DNA from: Methanomassiliicoccales archaeon
GTDB taxonomy: Archaea; Thermoplasmatota; Thermoplasmata; Methanomassiliicoccales; JACIVX01
DNA: 64,000 nt
Reading direction: 5' to 3'
NCBI GenBank assembly: GCA_038850735.1
Contig: JAWCLO010000003.1
Coordinates: 62,001 to 126,000, forward strand
Shown: in pieces, positions 41,469-50,810 of the stretch
Position numbering within the stretch: position 1 is the first letter of the stretch
Layout: every line of letters starts with the position of its first letter
Notes under the pieces: generated by a model
The model's database searches: none
The model's input: the letters and a program-made list of their open reading frames with translations, nothing else
What the model was told of the DNA's origin: nothing
Position numbers and translations under genes: made by a program

Positions 41469-42805
41469 TCCTGCACCTCAAGATCGCTCGATTGCAGCTG
41501 TTTCAGAAGCTGCTTTCTCAGCTTTCTATTACCGAGAAATCCCTTTACCGCTTTCTTTGACATGTTATACTGTTTCAGCAGCTCCCTCACATCTTTTGGA
41601 TCAGCGCCCGATCCTCTTGCAATCCTCATGATCCTTGAGGATTTGATGATCTTTGGATCTTCGAGCTCCTCCTCTGTCATCGAGTCCATGATGACTCTGT
41701 ATTTCCACAACCTGTGCTGCGATTCCTCAATGTTCACTTTATCAGACAGACCAGGCATACCTGGAAGCATGGAAACGAGCTTTTTCAGCGGACCCATGCT
41801 GTTCACCATCTTGATCTGTTCGTACATCTCTTTAAGTGTGAAGCGACCGCTCATGATCTTCTTTGTGGTCTCGAGCGCCTGCTCTTCTGTCATCGTTTCC
41901 TTTGCCGTTTCGATGAGCGCTTTGATATCGCCCATGCCAAGCAGCCTTGATACAAAGCGCGCAGGATCGAAGGGCTCGAGATCTTCGAGATGCTCCCCAG
42001 TTCCTATGAAAACTATCGGTGCTTTTGTCTGCGACACCGCGCTGAGTGCGCCGCCACCTTTAGCTGTGCCATCGAGCTTCGTTAATATGACGCTCGTGAT
42101 GCCGACAGCATCGTGAAACGCTTTCGCCTGAGGACCTGCTTGCTGGCCTGTAGCGGCATCGAGCACAAGAATTTTCTCCTTTGGTTCTGCAACCGCAGCA
42201 ACCTCCTTTATTTCTCTGATGAGGTCGTCTTCGAGTGAGTGCCTTCCTGAGGTATCGATGATGATGACGTTCGTTCCTGCAAACTGCCTCATTCCTTCCT
42301 TTACAATCTTCACGGCATTCTTCTCTTCGGGATTTCCATAAACGGGGACGCCGATTTTCTCGCCAATCTGCTTCAACTGGTCGTATGCGGCTGGTCTGTG
42401 GACATCAGCAGCGATAAGACCTACTCTTAACCCTTTCTTGTGAAAATACCTTGCAATCTTCCCCGCGGTGGTCGTCTTTCCTTGGCCGTAGAGGCCTACC
42501 ATCATAATAACCTGATCGGCGAGCGGCAGCGTTTTCGACTCGCCAAGCAGCTTTACAAGCTCTTCATAGATGATCTTGATGACGTGCTCTCTAGAGCTCA
42601 TGCCGGGGGCCGGCTTTTCTGTGAGCGCCCGCCGCTCCACTTCTTTCGTGATTTCAAGCACGAGCTTGACGTTCACATCAGCTTGCAACAGCGCTCGCTG
42701 AATGTCTTTGTTCACATCTTTCACAAGCGCGCTGTCAACGTTGCTCGAATTGGCAATTTTTTTAAGCGCGTCTCTCAGTGATCGTCCAAGTCCCTCCAGA
42801 ACCAT
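41465..42805 (-). CDS. srp54: Signal recognition particle GTPase SRP54
   Basis: A 446-residue SRP54/Ffh protein that binds signal sequences on ribosomes together with 7S RNA. The N domain is followed by the GTPase domain: G1 GLYGQGKTTTAGK (with Gln in the usual GxGKTT position), DVHRPAAYDQL, the DTSGRH motif and TKLDGTAKGGG. The C-terminal M domain includes MLPGMPGLSDKVN and SRIMRIARGSGADPKDVRELLKQYN. All parts are intact. TrmY follows with a four-base overlap. Confidence 0.97.
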   Translation of the reverse strand: MVLEGLGRSLRDALKKIANSSNVDSALVKDVNKDIQRALLQADVNVKLVLEITKEVERRALTEKPAPGMSSREHVIKIIYEELVKLLGESKTLPLADQVIMMVGLYGQGKTTTAGKIARYFHKKGLRVGLIAADVHRPAAYDQLKQIGEKIGVPVYGNPEEKNAVKIVKEGMRQFAGTNVIIIDTSGRHSLEDDLIREIKEVAAVAEPKEKILVLDAATGQQAGPQAKAFHDAVGITSVILTKLDGTAKGGGALSAVSQTKAPIVFIGTGEHLEDLEPFDPARFVSRLLGMGDIKALIETAKETMTEEQALETTKKIMSGRFTLKEMYEQIKMVNSMGPLKKLVSMLPGMPGLSDKVNIEESQHRLWKYRVIMDSMTEEELEDPKIIKSSRIMRIARGSGADPKDVRELLKQYNMSKKAVKGFLGNRKLRKQLLKQLQSSDLEVQE

Positions 42806-43104
42806 CGGGATGCACCTGCTCTATCGAATACCGTAATTCTATTAATTCTTGTTGGAGGGTAATTTGAGAACTTTCTTCATAGCAGTGCTCAACGGTGAAA
42901 GCAAAAAAGGGATGGGAAGGGCTAGCCTTGTCAGAAGGGATGGGATGCACTCTAACAACTAGCCCAGTATTCCCGTTCTCTTTTATGAGAGTAATACTAT
43001 TTAAGATTTTTGATGATTAACACTGTATCACACACCTTATAGTCGATCTGAAAAGCGATCAAACAGTATGACTCTGACACGAATATCTAGATAGAACCAG
43101 ATCT

Positions 43105-43974
43105 TTAGAGGTATCCTGATTTCTGAAGGGCCATGATGTCCTCCGTGCTCAATTTTTCTCCCCTCTTGAAGCGCTCGAAAATTTCTTCGGCCATCTTCAT
43201 CGCAGAAGACTCCTCTTTCTTCTTGCGTGCTTTTCTCGCTTTCTGCTTCAATCCCGTGATGATCTTATCGTAATCGTGAACCTGCTTAATGCATTCGATG
43301 TGCTTTCTGTGTTCTTCGTCCGCCTTTAGCTTGGTTTCGATGAATTTCTCTTGCGCCTCGTCCGCCTCTTTGCGCAGCTTGTCCGCCTGCTCATAGAGTT
43401 CTATCATCTTATCGTGGGCCTCTTGAGCCTTCTCCGCCAATTCTGCAACCATTTTGTGATACATTTCTGCCTTTTCCCTTGCTTCCTTCAATTCCTTGAC
43501 GGCGTTCTTAATCTCCAAATTTTGCTCAAGCGCCTTTTCTCTTTCTCTGATTTGCGCCTGGACTTGGGAGATCATTTCGATGAGCTCTCTCTCCTTTTCA
43601 GGCGTGAGAACGGAAGTCATCTGTTTAAATTCAAGGTTTTTTAGCTCCCTCTTGAGCCTAGAAATAGGTGGCCCATTTTTCGGCAAATTTTCTTTCTTGA
43701 GTTTTGTAACCTTTTCATTGAGCTCGCTTACTTTTTTATTCCAGATATCCCTGTTCTCCTTTGCTTCTTTTACCTGCGCGTTCAGAGAATCGCGCATTTC
43801 CCTGTACTTCGAAGCCTCCTCGACGAGCTCTTTTACTTTTGAGTTCAACTGATCTCTTTTTTCTACCCACTCCTTCGTCTTTTCATTAAGCTCGTCACGA
43901 AGCCGCCGATGCCTTTCTGCCTCAGTATTCGCAATTTGCCGTTTGTTCTCGAGCTCCTCCAGGAGTTCTGTCAT
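43105..43974 (-). CDS. COG1340-type coiled-coil protein
   Basis: A 289-residue protein that is almost entirely coiled coil, with heptad-like repeats of Lys, Glu and Leu from residues ~5 to 250. The phrases EKRDQLNSKVKEL, REMRDSLNAQVKEAKENRD and MYHKMVAELAEKAQEAHDKM are typical of COG1340, often misannotated as phosphoserine phosphatase. The C-terminus is short and globular (GEKLSTEDIMALQKSGYL). The ATG at 43974 is preferred over a longer frame to 44016. The cellular role is unknown. It has no close operon partner. Confidence 0.88.
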   Translation of the reverse strand: MTELLEELENKRQIANTEAERHRRLRDELNEKTKEWVEKRDQLNSKVKELVEEASKYREMRDSLNAQVKEAKENRDIWNKKVSELNEKVTKLKKENLPKNGPPISRLKRELKNLEFKQMTSVLTPEKERELIEMISQVQAQIREREKALEQNLEIKNAVKELKEAREKAEMYHKMVAELAEKAQEAHDKMIELYEQADKLRKEADEAQEKFIETKLKADEEHRKHIECIKQVHDYDKIITGLKQKARKARKKKEESSAMKMAEEIFERFKRGEKLSTEDIMALQKSGYL

Positions 43975-44340
43975 AAAGCCACACTCAACCAACCAAATGT
44001 ACGGGTAAGACGGCATCGAGATAATGACTTTTCCTTATAATCCTTTCGCCACATGCGGAATCTGGAAAACTCTCCGAGGAAACTGCTCTCCGTTGCTTTT
44101 GCACTTTTATAAGAACAAAATAGTTACATAGCCTATCAGAATATGGATACTGTTCATTCTAATGCATTGCTAAAGGATACGGCAGTATCTCCTTCCTCCT
44201 AGGACAAAACACTCTTCCAATGATTGGAAGGTTCTTTATTTCTCATTAACTAGCATATGGGTACCAGTTATTAAATCAATTTCATATACGGCACAAGAAA
44301 AAAGGGATAAGTGTGACAACCGATAGATCATCGCTAGATC
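43975..44340. other. Intergenic, no feature recognised
   Basis: About 365 bp between two leftward genes, AT-rich. It should carry the promoter of the coiled-coil gene. No coding frame or RNA gene was recognised. Confidence 0.45.
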
Positions 44341-44739
44341 TCATTTTTCAAGGTCCTCGCAATCACCATCATCGAGCGATCTGAATTCGATGTCGTGCCA
44401 TTCATCACCATACCTGTTTCCGCCTTCTGATCTCACTTGGAATTTCACGCGGAATTTGCCATTCTCATAAAAGAGATAGGCATTCTTGAGGGTCGACTTG
44501 TAAAAACCTACTCTCTTCCCGGACTGCGTGAGCTTTCTCTCCGTGCACTCAAGAAGTCCAACGTTTTGCAGGTCTCTAATTCTGCGGTAACAGGCGGCGA
44601 TGGGAATCCCAAATTTTTCTGAAATTTCCTGCGCTGACCTCGAAATCCTCGCTGTTGCTACGAGAATTTTTATCGCATATTCATCTGTCAGTAGCTGCGA
44701 GGTTTTCAGAAGGTCTATGTTGCTCCCCTCCGCACGCAT
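44341..44739 (-). CDS. Winged-helix transcriptional regulator (ArsR-like)
   Basis: A 132-residue DNA-binding protein. Residues ~10-75 form a winged helix: LTDEYAIKILVATARISRSAQEIS, then FGIPIAACYRRIRDLQNVGLLE as the recognition region, and a wing around RKLTQSGKRVGFYKS. The remainder (FRVKFQVRSEGG) is a beta-rich domain. The ATG at 44739 is chosen because the in-frame upstream extension is hydrophobic and atypical. It may regulate nearby genes, but no operator was identified. Confidence 0.85.
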   Translation of the reverse strand: MRAEGSNIDLLKTSQLLTDEYAIKILVATARISRSAQEISEKFGIPIAACYRRIRDLQNVGLLECTERKLTQSGKRVGFYKSTLKNAYLFYENGKFRVKFQVRSEGGNRYGDEWHDIEFRSLDDGDCEDLEK

Positions 44740-45081
44740 TTTGATCGAGTATCCTGAAACAAATATGACCGTGAAGATAAAACATTTTTTATTCAGCATC
44801 TTTAGATTACGGTAATCTCAGCTTACTTCAGTAATCGAAACTCATAAAATCGCATTCTCACTTCAACTTTATGGAGAAGTGAGATATTCATATCAGTGTA
44901 TCCAGATTCAAAAAGTAGTCAACAGTCCTTATGGAATGCGTTGTTACTTATTCTAGGAAAACTACAAAATTCAAATTCCAGCTTCTTCCAGAATTTTCGA
45001 TATGCACACGCAAAATTCATCGAGTCCAAAAAATGTTAAATGCGATCGACCAGAATGTGCATGTAGACGGCTAAATTGCAA
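44740..45081. other. Intergenic, no feature recognised
   Basis: About 340 bp between the ATPase stop and the winged-helix gene. It should hold the regulator's promoter. Short frames here have no recognisable domain. Confidence 0.45.
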
Positions 45082-46674
45082 TCAAATGATCGGCAGAAGT
45101 CTAAGAATCGGAACTCTCTCGGATTCTTCGAATTCGATCGCAAAATAAGGTGTGTGCGGCTTGATGCCAGAGAATACGATTGTGCCATCAATGTTCTCGA
45201 ATTGGACGTGCACCTGGGATTGATGCGCCAAGGCAGAAAGTGATGCCGACTTATCGGTAGCCTCTGCAATCACAATGTTGTTGTGGCGCCTCATTCTCTC
45301 GATAAATGAGTGCATCTGGCGCATCACATCGTTCCCATACTGCGCCTCCAACGCATCACAACCGAGCAAAGCGACAAAGGGATTGAGTGCGGCTGAAAGA
45401 CCGTAAGTAATGGAGTCCCACCTGAAATCGTTGGCCGCGTCATTCCCCTCGATTGTACTCACGAAGGAACATCTCTCATCCCCCGCCAGTGTGAGGATCC
45501 TCAAGCATCCCGAAATAGCATCCGAAGGAACACCCCATCGCATTTGCCGTTCAAGTGCTGTGCAATCAACTGATTGCAGGGGGTACCACACGACGCCTCT
45601 CTTCTTTAAAAGAAAATCGAATACGAGAAGCAGGTCAACAACCCTAATGAAATCCGGTGGCACATCTGGGCCAATTTCCATCAGTACGAGCCCGCCTCGA
45701 GGCAGACCCCCAATGACTCTGTCTATATCGCTACTTCCTGCTGATACTCTCTTCTCATTGGGATCCTCAACTGGTAGATGCTTCCTGATGCTTTCCGGTC
45801 TGATGATCTCGGTCTCTCCGAATGCCTTCAAGCGCCCGTCTGCGAGCGTAAAGAGGTAGCGCCATCTCACTATGCTCGAGCCCCTCAACTTTTCAATAAC
45901 TAGATACCTTAGCCTTCTTCCCTTTCTTTCCTCACTCTTAAGTATGACAACGCCATCGCCCAGATAGTCGATCTGGGTTTTCCCAGCGCTTTCGAGGACG
46001 TAAATGACATTGGTTCCTGAGTGATCTACAAGGTCCTTCTGAAGCGTGTTAACGATCCTGTTCGACTGGATTCCATACTTTTCTGAGAGGCCGTCAATGC
46101 TATCGATGATCACGAGTGTTCTCCTTGGAAGATTGGATTCTGCAAGATCGTAAGCGAGTTCAAGCTCAGGAAGCAACGTACCAAGGTCAAGTATGATCGA
46201 CCCGTCCACGAACTCAGCGCTGCCCGTCTCACCTTCTTCCGCGATCTCCCCAGATTCGATTTGACCTTCGAGTTTTTGAAGTTCTGATCGCACAACCGTC
46301 GGAACTGATTCGGAGCGCGAAAGAACTTTAAGAAGTTCCATCGCGGCTCTCAGCGTCGCATCTTTCCTACATTCTTCCTTTTCTGCGACCGGGACATGCG
46401 TTTTCTTCAGGAATGTCCTGCTCGCCCTAAGAATGCTGTCCCTTCTCGTCCTTTCTCTCAGCCAAGGAAATTGGCGGTAAAGGGCATCATCAGAGACCCT
46501 CGATGACAGATAATAATTGGCCTGCTCTTCCATAAGTTCCTCGACAATTTGAAGTGCCATCGTAGTCTTTCCTGTTCCCGCCTCTCCTTTAATGATGAGG
46601 GAATGACCTCCCTCTGCTCTTAGGAAATCAAGGATTTCCCTTGGAATCCCTCTTGATTTTGTGTCTACAATCAA
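45082..46674 (-). CDS. GvpD/KaiC-like ATPase with a degenerate second RecA domain
   Basis: A 530-residue protein of the RecA/KaiC superfamily. The first domain has Walker A GEAGTGKTT (residues ~30-38) and Walker B TLVIIDSIDG. The second half begins like a KaiC domain (SAGSSDIDRVIGGLPRGGLVLMEIG) but has no Walker A there, so it is probably non-catalytic. The gene starts at a TTG. Such proteins resemble GvpD, a regulator in haloarchaea, but no gas-vesicle genes are nearby. The function is therefore open. A regulatory ATPase role is inferred. Confidence 0.75.
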   Translation of the reverse strand: MIVDTKSRGIPREILDFLRAEGGHSLIIKGEAGTGKTTMALQIVEELMEEQANYYLSSRVSDDALYRQFPWLRERTRRDSILRASRTFLKKTHVPVAEKEECRKDATLRAAMELLKVLSRSESVPTVVRSELQKLEGQIESGEIAEEGETGSAEFVDGSIILDLGTLLPELELAYDLAESNLPRRTLVIIDSIDGLSEKYGIQSNRIVNTLQKDLVDHSGTNVIYVLESAGKTQIDYLGDGVVILKSEERKGRRLRYLVIEKLRGSSIVRWRYLFTLADGRLKAFGETEIIRPESIRKHLPVEDPNEKRVSAGSSDIDRVIGGLPRGGLVLMEIGPDVPPDFIRVVDLLLVFDFLLKKRGVVWYPLQSVDCTALERQMRWGVPSDAISGCLRILTLAGDERCSFVSTIEGNDAANDFRWDSITYGLSAALNPFVALLGCDALEAQYGNDVMRQMHSFIERMRRHNNIVIAEATDKSASLSALAHQSQVHVQFENIDGTIVFSGIKPHTPYFAIEFEESERVPILRLLPII

Positions 46675-46974
46675 TCCAAACGCCTGGTAGAGATATTGAT
46701 GGGACTTCTTTTAAGCATTTTTCGATCGCGCTTAATCGGATTTCTGAAAATTGCATATAGTAAACATGATAACTATTCCGAAATGCCGTTGGTCATTTCA
46801 ATTGGTTGCCTCAATGAAAGATTAATAACAACAAATCATTATCTCTTATCAACAAACGCCATGGTTTGTACAACCCGATTTCCCGGATTTATCCCCCTGA
46901 AGAAAAAAGTGATGAGTCGCGAAGATCATGCGGGGATATTCCCTTAAATATCTGAAGATTCGAGGAATGATTCA
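46675..46974. other. Divergent intergenic region
   Basis: 300 bp between the leftward ATPase and rightward adenylosuccinate lyase genes. It must carry both promoters. A CTTAAATA sequence near 46942-46949 lies about 26-33 bp upstream of the purB ATG and is a good TATA candidate for a leaderless transcript. Confidence 0.5.
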
Positions 46975-48333
46975 ATGTTGCTGTGCCCCCTTGACTACCG
47001 CTATGGGCGGAAGGCCATGAAGTCGATTTTCAGTGAGGAGAACAGGCTGAGAATGCAGCTTTTGGTCGAAGCCTCTTTGGCCAAAGCCCATGCTCGTGTC
47101 GGCAATATTCCAGAAGATATGGCTAAAATCATCGTTAGCTGCGCTACATTAGATTGCGTCAAATTAGACAGGGTAAAAGCAATTGAGTTGGAGACGAAGC
47201 ACGATATTATGGCGATGGTCAGGGCGCTCGCAGAAGCCTGCGGTGACGCGGGAAAGTATGTCCACCTCGGTGCAACATCTAATGACATTATCGATACGGC
47301 GACCGCACTGCAAATGAAGGAAGCGCTTGGAATCATCGAAAAGGATCTCGTAGAGTTGATCGAGATTTTTGCCAAACTCGCAAAAAAACACAGGACGACA
47401 GTCATGGTCGGGAGGACGCACGGTCAGTTCGCCGTACCGACGACCTTCGGATTCAAAGTCGCCGGCTACTTGATGGAAATGATGAGACACTACGAGCGGC
47501 TTACTGACATTAAGAAGCGGGTATGCGTTGGCAAGATGTCTGGCGCTGTAGGAACTGGAGCAGCCCTGGGCTCTAAATTCTTTGAAATCCAGGAAGATGT
47601 CATGCGCGATCTTGGGCTCGAGTTTGAGGAAGCGGCGACTCAAATTGTGTGCAGGGATCGGTATGCTGAACTCATCTGTCTCATGGCTCAGATATGCACT
47701 TCCTGCGAGAGGTATGCGACCGAAGTGAGGAATCTCCAGCGTTCGGAGATACAGGAAGTAGCTGAGGCGTTCGATGTTGAAAAGCAAATAGGCAGCTCGA
47801 CGATGGCGCAGAAGAAAAATCCAGTGGTGTCGGAGAATATCTGCGGCCTCGCAAGGATCGTGAGATCATTTGTTGTTCCATCGTTTGAAAACATGATCCT
47901 ATGGCACGAGCGAGACTTGACAAATTCGAGCGCGGAGCGGTTCATCCTTCCGCACGTGCTTGTGCTCACCGATGATATACTGGCGAAGACCACAGATGTC
48001 TTTGCGCATCTGATAGTCAGATCGGATAAAATGAAAGAAAACTTGGAGAAATCGAAGGGACTCATCATGGCCGAAGCAGTCATGATCGAGCTGGTGCGTC
48101 GCGGTATGGGGCGGCAGGAGGCACACGCACTCGTGAGGGAATGCAGCCTTGAAGCTGAAGAAAAAGGTGTTCATCTGAAAAAGGCTTTGCTTTCTCGGAA
48201 GGAGATACGATCTCTTATTGATGAAAAGGAGCTAGATCGGGTGATGGCGCCTGAGAATTATTTGGGGAAAGCGCCCGAGATCGTGGACCGTGTAGTTAAG
48301 ACGGCGGAACAATTCCTCAGCAAACTGGTATAG
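46975..48333 (+). CDS. purB: Adenylosuccinate lyase
   Basis: A 452-residue enzyme of the fumarase/aspartase superfamily, acting twice in purine synthesis. Key segments are the N-terminal PLDYRYGRKAMKSIFSEENRLR, HLGATSNDIIDTA, GRTHGQFAVPTTFGFK with the catalytic His, and the signature loop GSSTMAQKKNPVVSEN. In that loop the usual PHKRNP reads AQKKNP, a moderately unusual variant. The last part (LHERDLTNSS-like, here WHERDLTNSSAERF) is canonical. Confidence 0.96.
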   Translation: MLLCPLDYRYGRKAMKSIFSEENRLRMQLLVEASLAKAHARVGNIPEDMAKIIVSCATLDCVKLDRVKAIELETKHDIMAMVRALAEACGDAGKYVHLGATSNDIIDTATALQMKEALGIIEKDLVELIEIFAKLAKKHRTTVMVGRTHGQFAVPTTFGFKVAGYLMEMMRHYERLTDIKKRVCVGKMSGAVGTGAALGSKFFEIQEDVMRDLGLEFEEAATQIVCRDRYAELICLMAQICTSCERYATEVRNLQRSEIQEVAEAFDVEKQIGSSTMAQKKNPVVSENICGLARIVRSFVVPSFENMILWHERDLTNSSAERFILPHVLVLTDDILAKTTDVFAHLIVRSDKMKENLEKSKGLIMAEAVMIELVRRGMGRQEAHALVRECSLEAEEKGVHLKKALLSRKEIRSLIDEKELDRVMAPENYLGKAPEIVDRVVKTAEQFLSKLV

Positions 48334-48430
48334 AGGAATTCATTACTTATTTATCGCAATGTTGGGCATAGAGATTTTTCAATTATTGATAGAGGAAAGC
48401 ATTAAATTCGGGATTTTATTATGGGTTGCT

Positions 48431-48523
48431 GGGCCGATAGATCAGTGGAAGTGCATTGGTGCACCGCTATAGATCGCCGCCTTCGCAAGGCGGAGGCCGT
48501 GGGTTCAAATCCCACTCGGTCCA
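48431..48523 (+). tRNA. tRNA-Ala (CGC) with a D-loop intron
   Basis: A 93-nt tRNA gene. Acceptor GGGCCGA pairs with TCGGTCC (one G-U pair), with A as discriminator. The anticodon stem-loop is CCGCC-TTCGCAA-GGCGG, giving anticodon CGC. The T-arm is GTGGG-TTCAAAT-CCCAC. The D-arm GATC/GATC encloses 28 nt instead of about 8. Removing 48451-48470 leaves a standard 73-nt tRNA with D-loop AGTGGAAA. No CCA is encoded. Confidence 0.92.
48451..48470 (+). other. Putative 20-nt archaeal tRNA intron in the D-loop
   Basis: The insert can fold with its flanks into a bulge-helix-bulge: outer helix GATC/GATC, three-base bulge ATA, central helix AGTGG/CCGCT, three-base bulge AAG, and inner helix TGCA/TGCA with loop TTGG. 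Cutting within the two bulges (AA|G and AT|A) excises exactly these 20 bases. The central helix is five rather than the canonical four pairs. Confidence 0.75.
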
Positions 48524-49460
48524 CTAACAACGCTGGCTTTCTCAAAAAGTGCTCGACTTAGTGTGTTATCATTTCCTATCAACTCGCCTTTCTCCTTTGA
48601 AACGATTAACGGGGGACTTGACTGATATGGCTACAATGTAAAATTTCCTAGATTCATTGAATCTCGATGTTAAATCCTCCCATTATGAAGAGTTAGATAA
48701 GAATGTTTTTGGTTTTAATATTATGTTATTCATAACATCATCGTTCAATATCAAGACAGCAAAAGGGGAGAGAATTACCTGCGAAAGAGGGTGCGCAATA
48801 AATATACGATTGGCTTTCTGAAAGTAAGAGTAGAGTAGAATGATTGCCATCTCCTTGTCGGTGGGGGGTAGAGAAGTACTATGGGCCCGAGGTCTGTGTT
48901 CTGAAATTTCTAGCTAGTGCCTTTAAAGTGAGAAATAAATTGCATATCTAAGATTCCTGGAAAAAAGTTCTTTGGGCACGATGAGCATTCTTTTTGTGAA
49001 TATACAAACCTGAATCCACCTACATTTTGTGCGTCTTGCAAACAGGAATCTTGTTCCATGATATTCTTACATGTTTGTAAGATGATCTTGGTTGATCAAT
49101 AATGGCGCAAGTGAATACTCAAAAAATGCGTAGCCAGATTATTCAGTTTCATTAAGATGGCAAAAGAACCTCGTGACCCAATCATCAAGAAGAAAACATT
49201 TTCGCTGACTTTAAAGCAGTCATGTTCTCATGTAGTCAAAGAAATTAAAATCTTGACAAGTTTCTATGGTGTTTGCGAAGACCAAACAGCGTATATGTTG
49301 TATATCATCAGAAAAATTGCGAATATCTCAATTTATCTCTCAGTTTCCAATAAAATTCGGATAACGTGCGCGAATCTGCTTATCAATTTTTTCCTCCTAG
49401 ATGTTAAATATAAAAAGCGATCATACATTTGGCCTCAAGAGCATGGGGGTGCATACAGCA
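48524..49460. other. Long intergenic region, no gene recognised
   Basis: About 940 bp, AT-rich. The longest plus-strand frame (49157-49468) has no motif, unlikely composition and overlaps the start of the ferredoxin-like gene, so I reject it. No RNA gene or repeats were recognised. Confidence 0.45.
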
Positions 49461-50330
49461 ATGTGTGAGTGGTGTATGAAGCATGGTGCAGGGGGCAAAT
49501 GGTATTTGAATGCTCGGAATTATTCCAACGAGCTTGCGGAGTCTATGAATCTTCAAGCCTACTTGGAGGAGCAGTGGAGAAATTTCGAGCAGGTGTATAT
49601 TCGAAAGATCATTGGCATCTCATCAATTGGGCTTGGTTATAAGCTCAGGATGCCGATCATTGGAAGGTCGATCCGTTGGAGTGTTGAGAGGATGATTCAT
49701 TCCGAAAGTCCGAAACGCAACCCTATAAGGGCTGATGGTCATTTCGGACAGGCGATTCCAATTGAAGAGGCTAAGCTTATAATTATGAATTTGGCGGCTG
49801 AACCGATCATAAAGAATTACTGCATGTGCCGTATGATGCAAAAGGGCATAAAGGACGCATGTTGCATAAATTTCGGCCTTTTGTCGAGCGTTATTGAGAA
49901 GCTACCCAGATTCATCCCAGAAAACATGAAGGTGCGAATTACACGTGAAGAGGCAGTTAAGGCCCTCGAAGAGCAGAATAAGAAAGGGCGAGTGGCAACA
50001 GTCTGGTTCCAACCCGTACCCTACATAAATGCCATATGCTCTTGCGAAGTCCCTCAGTGTGGAGGTCTCCGGCTGAGAATGGACTACGGTCTTCACACAG
50101 TCTATAAGGCTGAATATGTTGCGGAAGTCGATCCGGATCTCTGCCAGGCGTGCAAAAACTGTGTGACTCGCTGCCAGTTTGGAGCCATAAGATTCAGCCC
50201 TACACTCGATAGAGTCATTATCGAACCGACAAAATGCTTTGGGTGCGGTTTATGTAGGGATGTATGTCGCTACAACGCAATAAAACTTCTTCCGCGGGAT
50301 GAGGTTCCCGCCGCTAAGGGCATGTATTGA
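49461..50330 (+). CDS. Ferredoxin-domain protein with an N-terminal MCEWC motif
   Basis: A 289-residue cytoplasmic protein. The N-terminus MCEWCMKHGAGGKWYLNARNY is followed by a helical region. A Cys-containing central segment has YCMCRMMQKGIKDACC and later ICSCEVPQCGG, which may bind an additional metal. The C-terminus has two 4Fe-4S motifs: CQACKNCVTRC and CFGCGLCRDVC. It is probably an electron-transfer or redox-sensing protein. The ATG at 49461 fits the MCEWC start; an upstream ATG at 49443 is possible. It is followed after 16 bp by a second ferredoxin gene. Confidence 0.85.
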   Translation: MCEWCMKHGAGGKWYLNARNYSNELAESMNLQAYLEEQWRNFEQVYIRKIIGISSIGLGYKLRMPIIGRSIRWSVERMIHSESPKRNPIRADGHFGQAIPIEEAKLIIMNLAAEPIIKNYCMCRMMQKGIKDACCINFGLLSSVIEKLPRFIPENMKVRITREEAVKALEEQNKKGRVATVWFQPVPYINAICSCEVPQCGGLRLRMDYGLHTVYKAEYVAEVDPDLCQACKNCVTRCQFGAIRFSPTLDRVIIEPTKCFGCGLCRDVCRYNAIKLLPRDEVPAAKGMY

Positions 50331-50346
50331 GATATGGAGGGGTTTC

Positions 50347-50604
50347 ATGGGTAAGACAAGAATAGAAATCGATTATTCAAAATGTGGAAATGCAAGCGGC
50401 GGGATAGATCCACGTTCATGCAGTAAATGTCTACTCGTATGTGATCCAGCCGTTTTCATCAGGCACCCTGTCATTGGTTTCAAAGAAGATAATCCCTACG
50501 ACCCTCAGCATTGGCAAATCACTGCAGTCTGGCTAGATCTGTGCACAAGATGCGGCAAATGCGTACAAACGTGCCCGCAAAGAGCCATAACGGTTTCGTG
50601 GTGA
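50347..50604 (+). CDS. Ferredoxin-like protein
   Basis: An 85-residue protein. It has one complete C-terminal 4Fe-4S motif (CTRCGKCVQTCPQ). The first half has cysteines in an atypical set (YSKCGN, SCSKCLLVCDP), which may form a second cluster. TGGAGGGG precedes the ATG at good spacing. Its closeness to the upstream ferredoxin-domain gene suggests that both work with the same partner, probably an oxidoreductase not encoded here. Confidence 0.85.
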   Translation: MGKTRIEIDYSKCGNASGGIDPRSCSKCLLVCDPAVFIRHPVIGFKEDNPYDPQHWQITAVWLDLCTRCGKCVQTCPQRAITVSW

Positions 50605-50810
50605 TGCTTGACCTCGCTAGTCAAGAAAAGGATAATTCTGTTGTTCACTCTTTCCAACTATTCCATTCTTCTCAATTTGCATGCCCTGAGAAATACTCAG
50701 ACTATTGTGGTTCCATTTCTCTATGCAATGATTTTTCAATTAGCCACCATAACCTTCATAAAATGTTTTCTCATAAAAGCATCATTGAAAATAGCGGTGG
50801 AGTAATGCTG

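Noticed and set aside
48880-48895. A TGGGCCCGAGG sequence as a possible second tRNA-Ile attachment site
   Set aside because: It matches only about eight bases of the tRNA end, lies on the wrong side of the tRNA, and palindromic GGGCCC occurs elsewhere by chance.
49157-49468. A 103-codon plus-strand frame before the ferredoxin-domain gene
   Set aside because: No domain or ribosome binding site, atypical composition, and it overlaps the start of the clearly real ferredoxin-domain gene.
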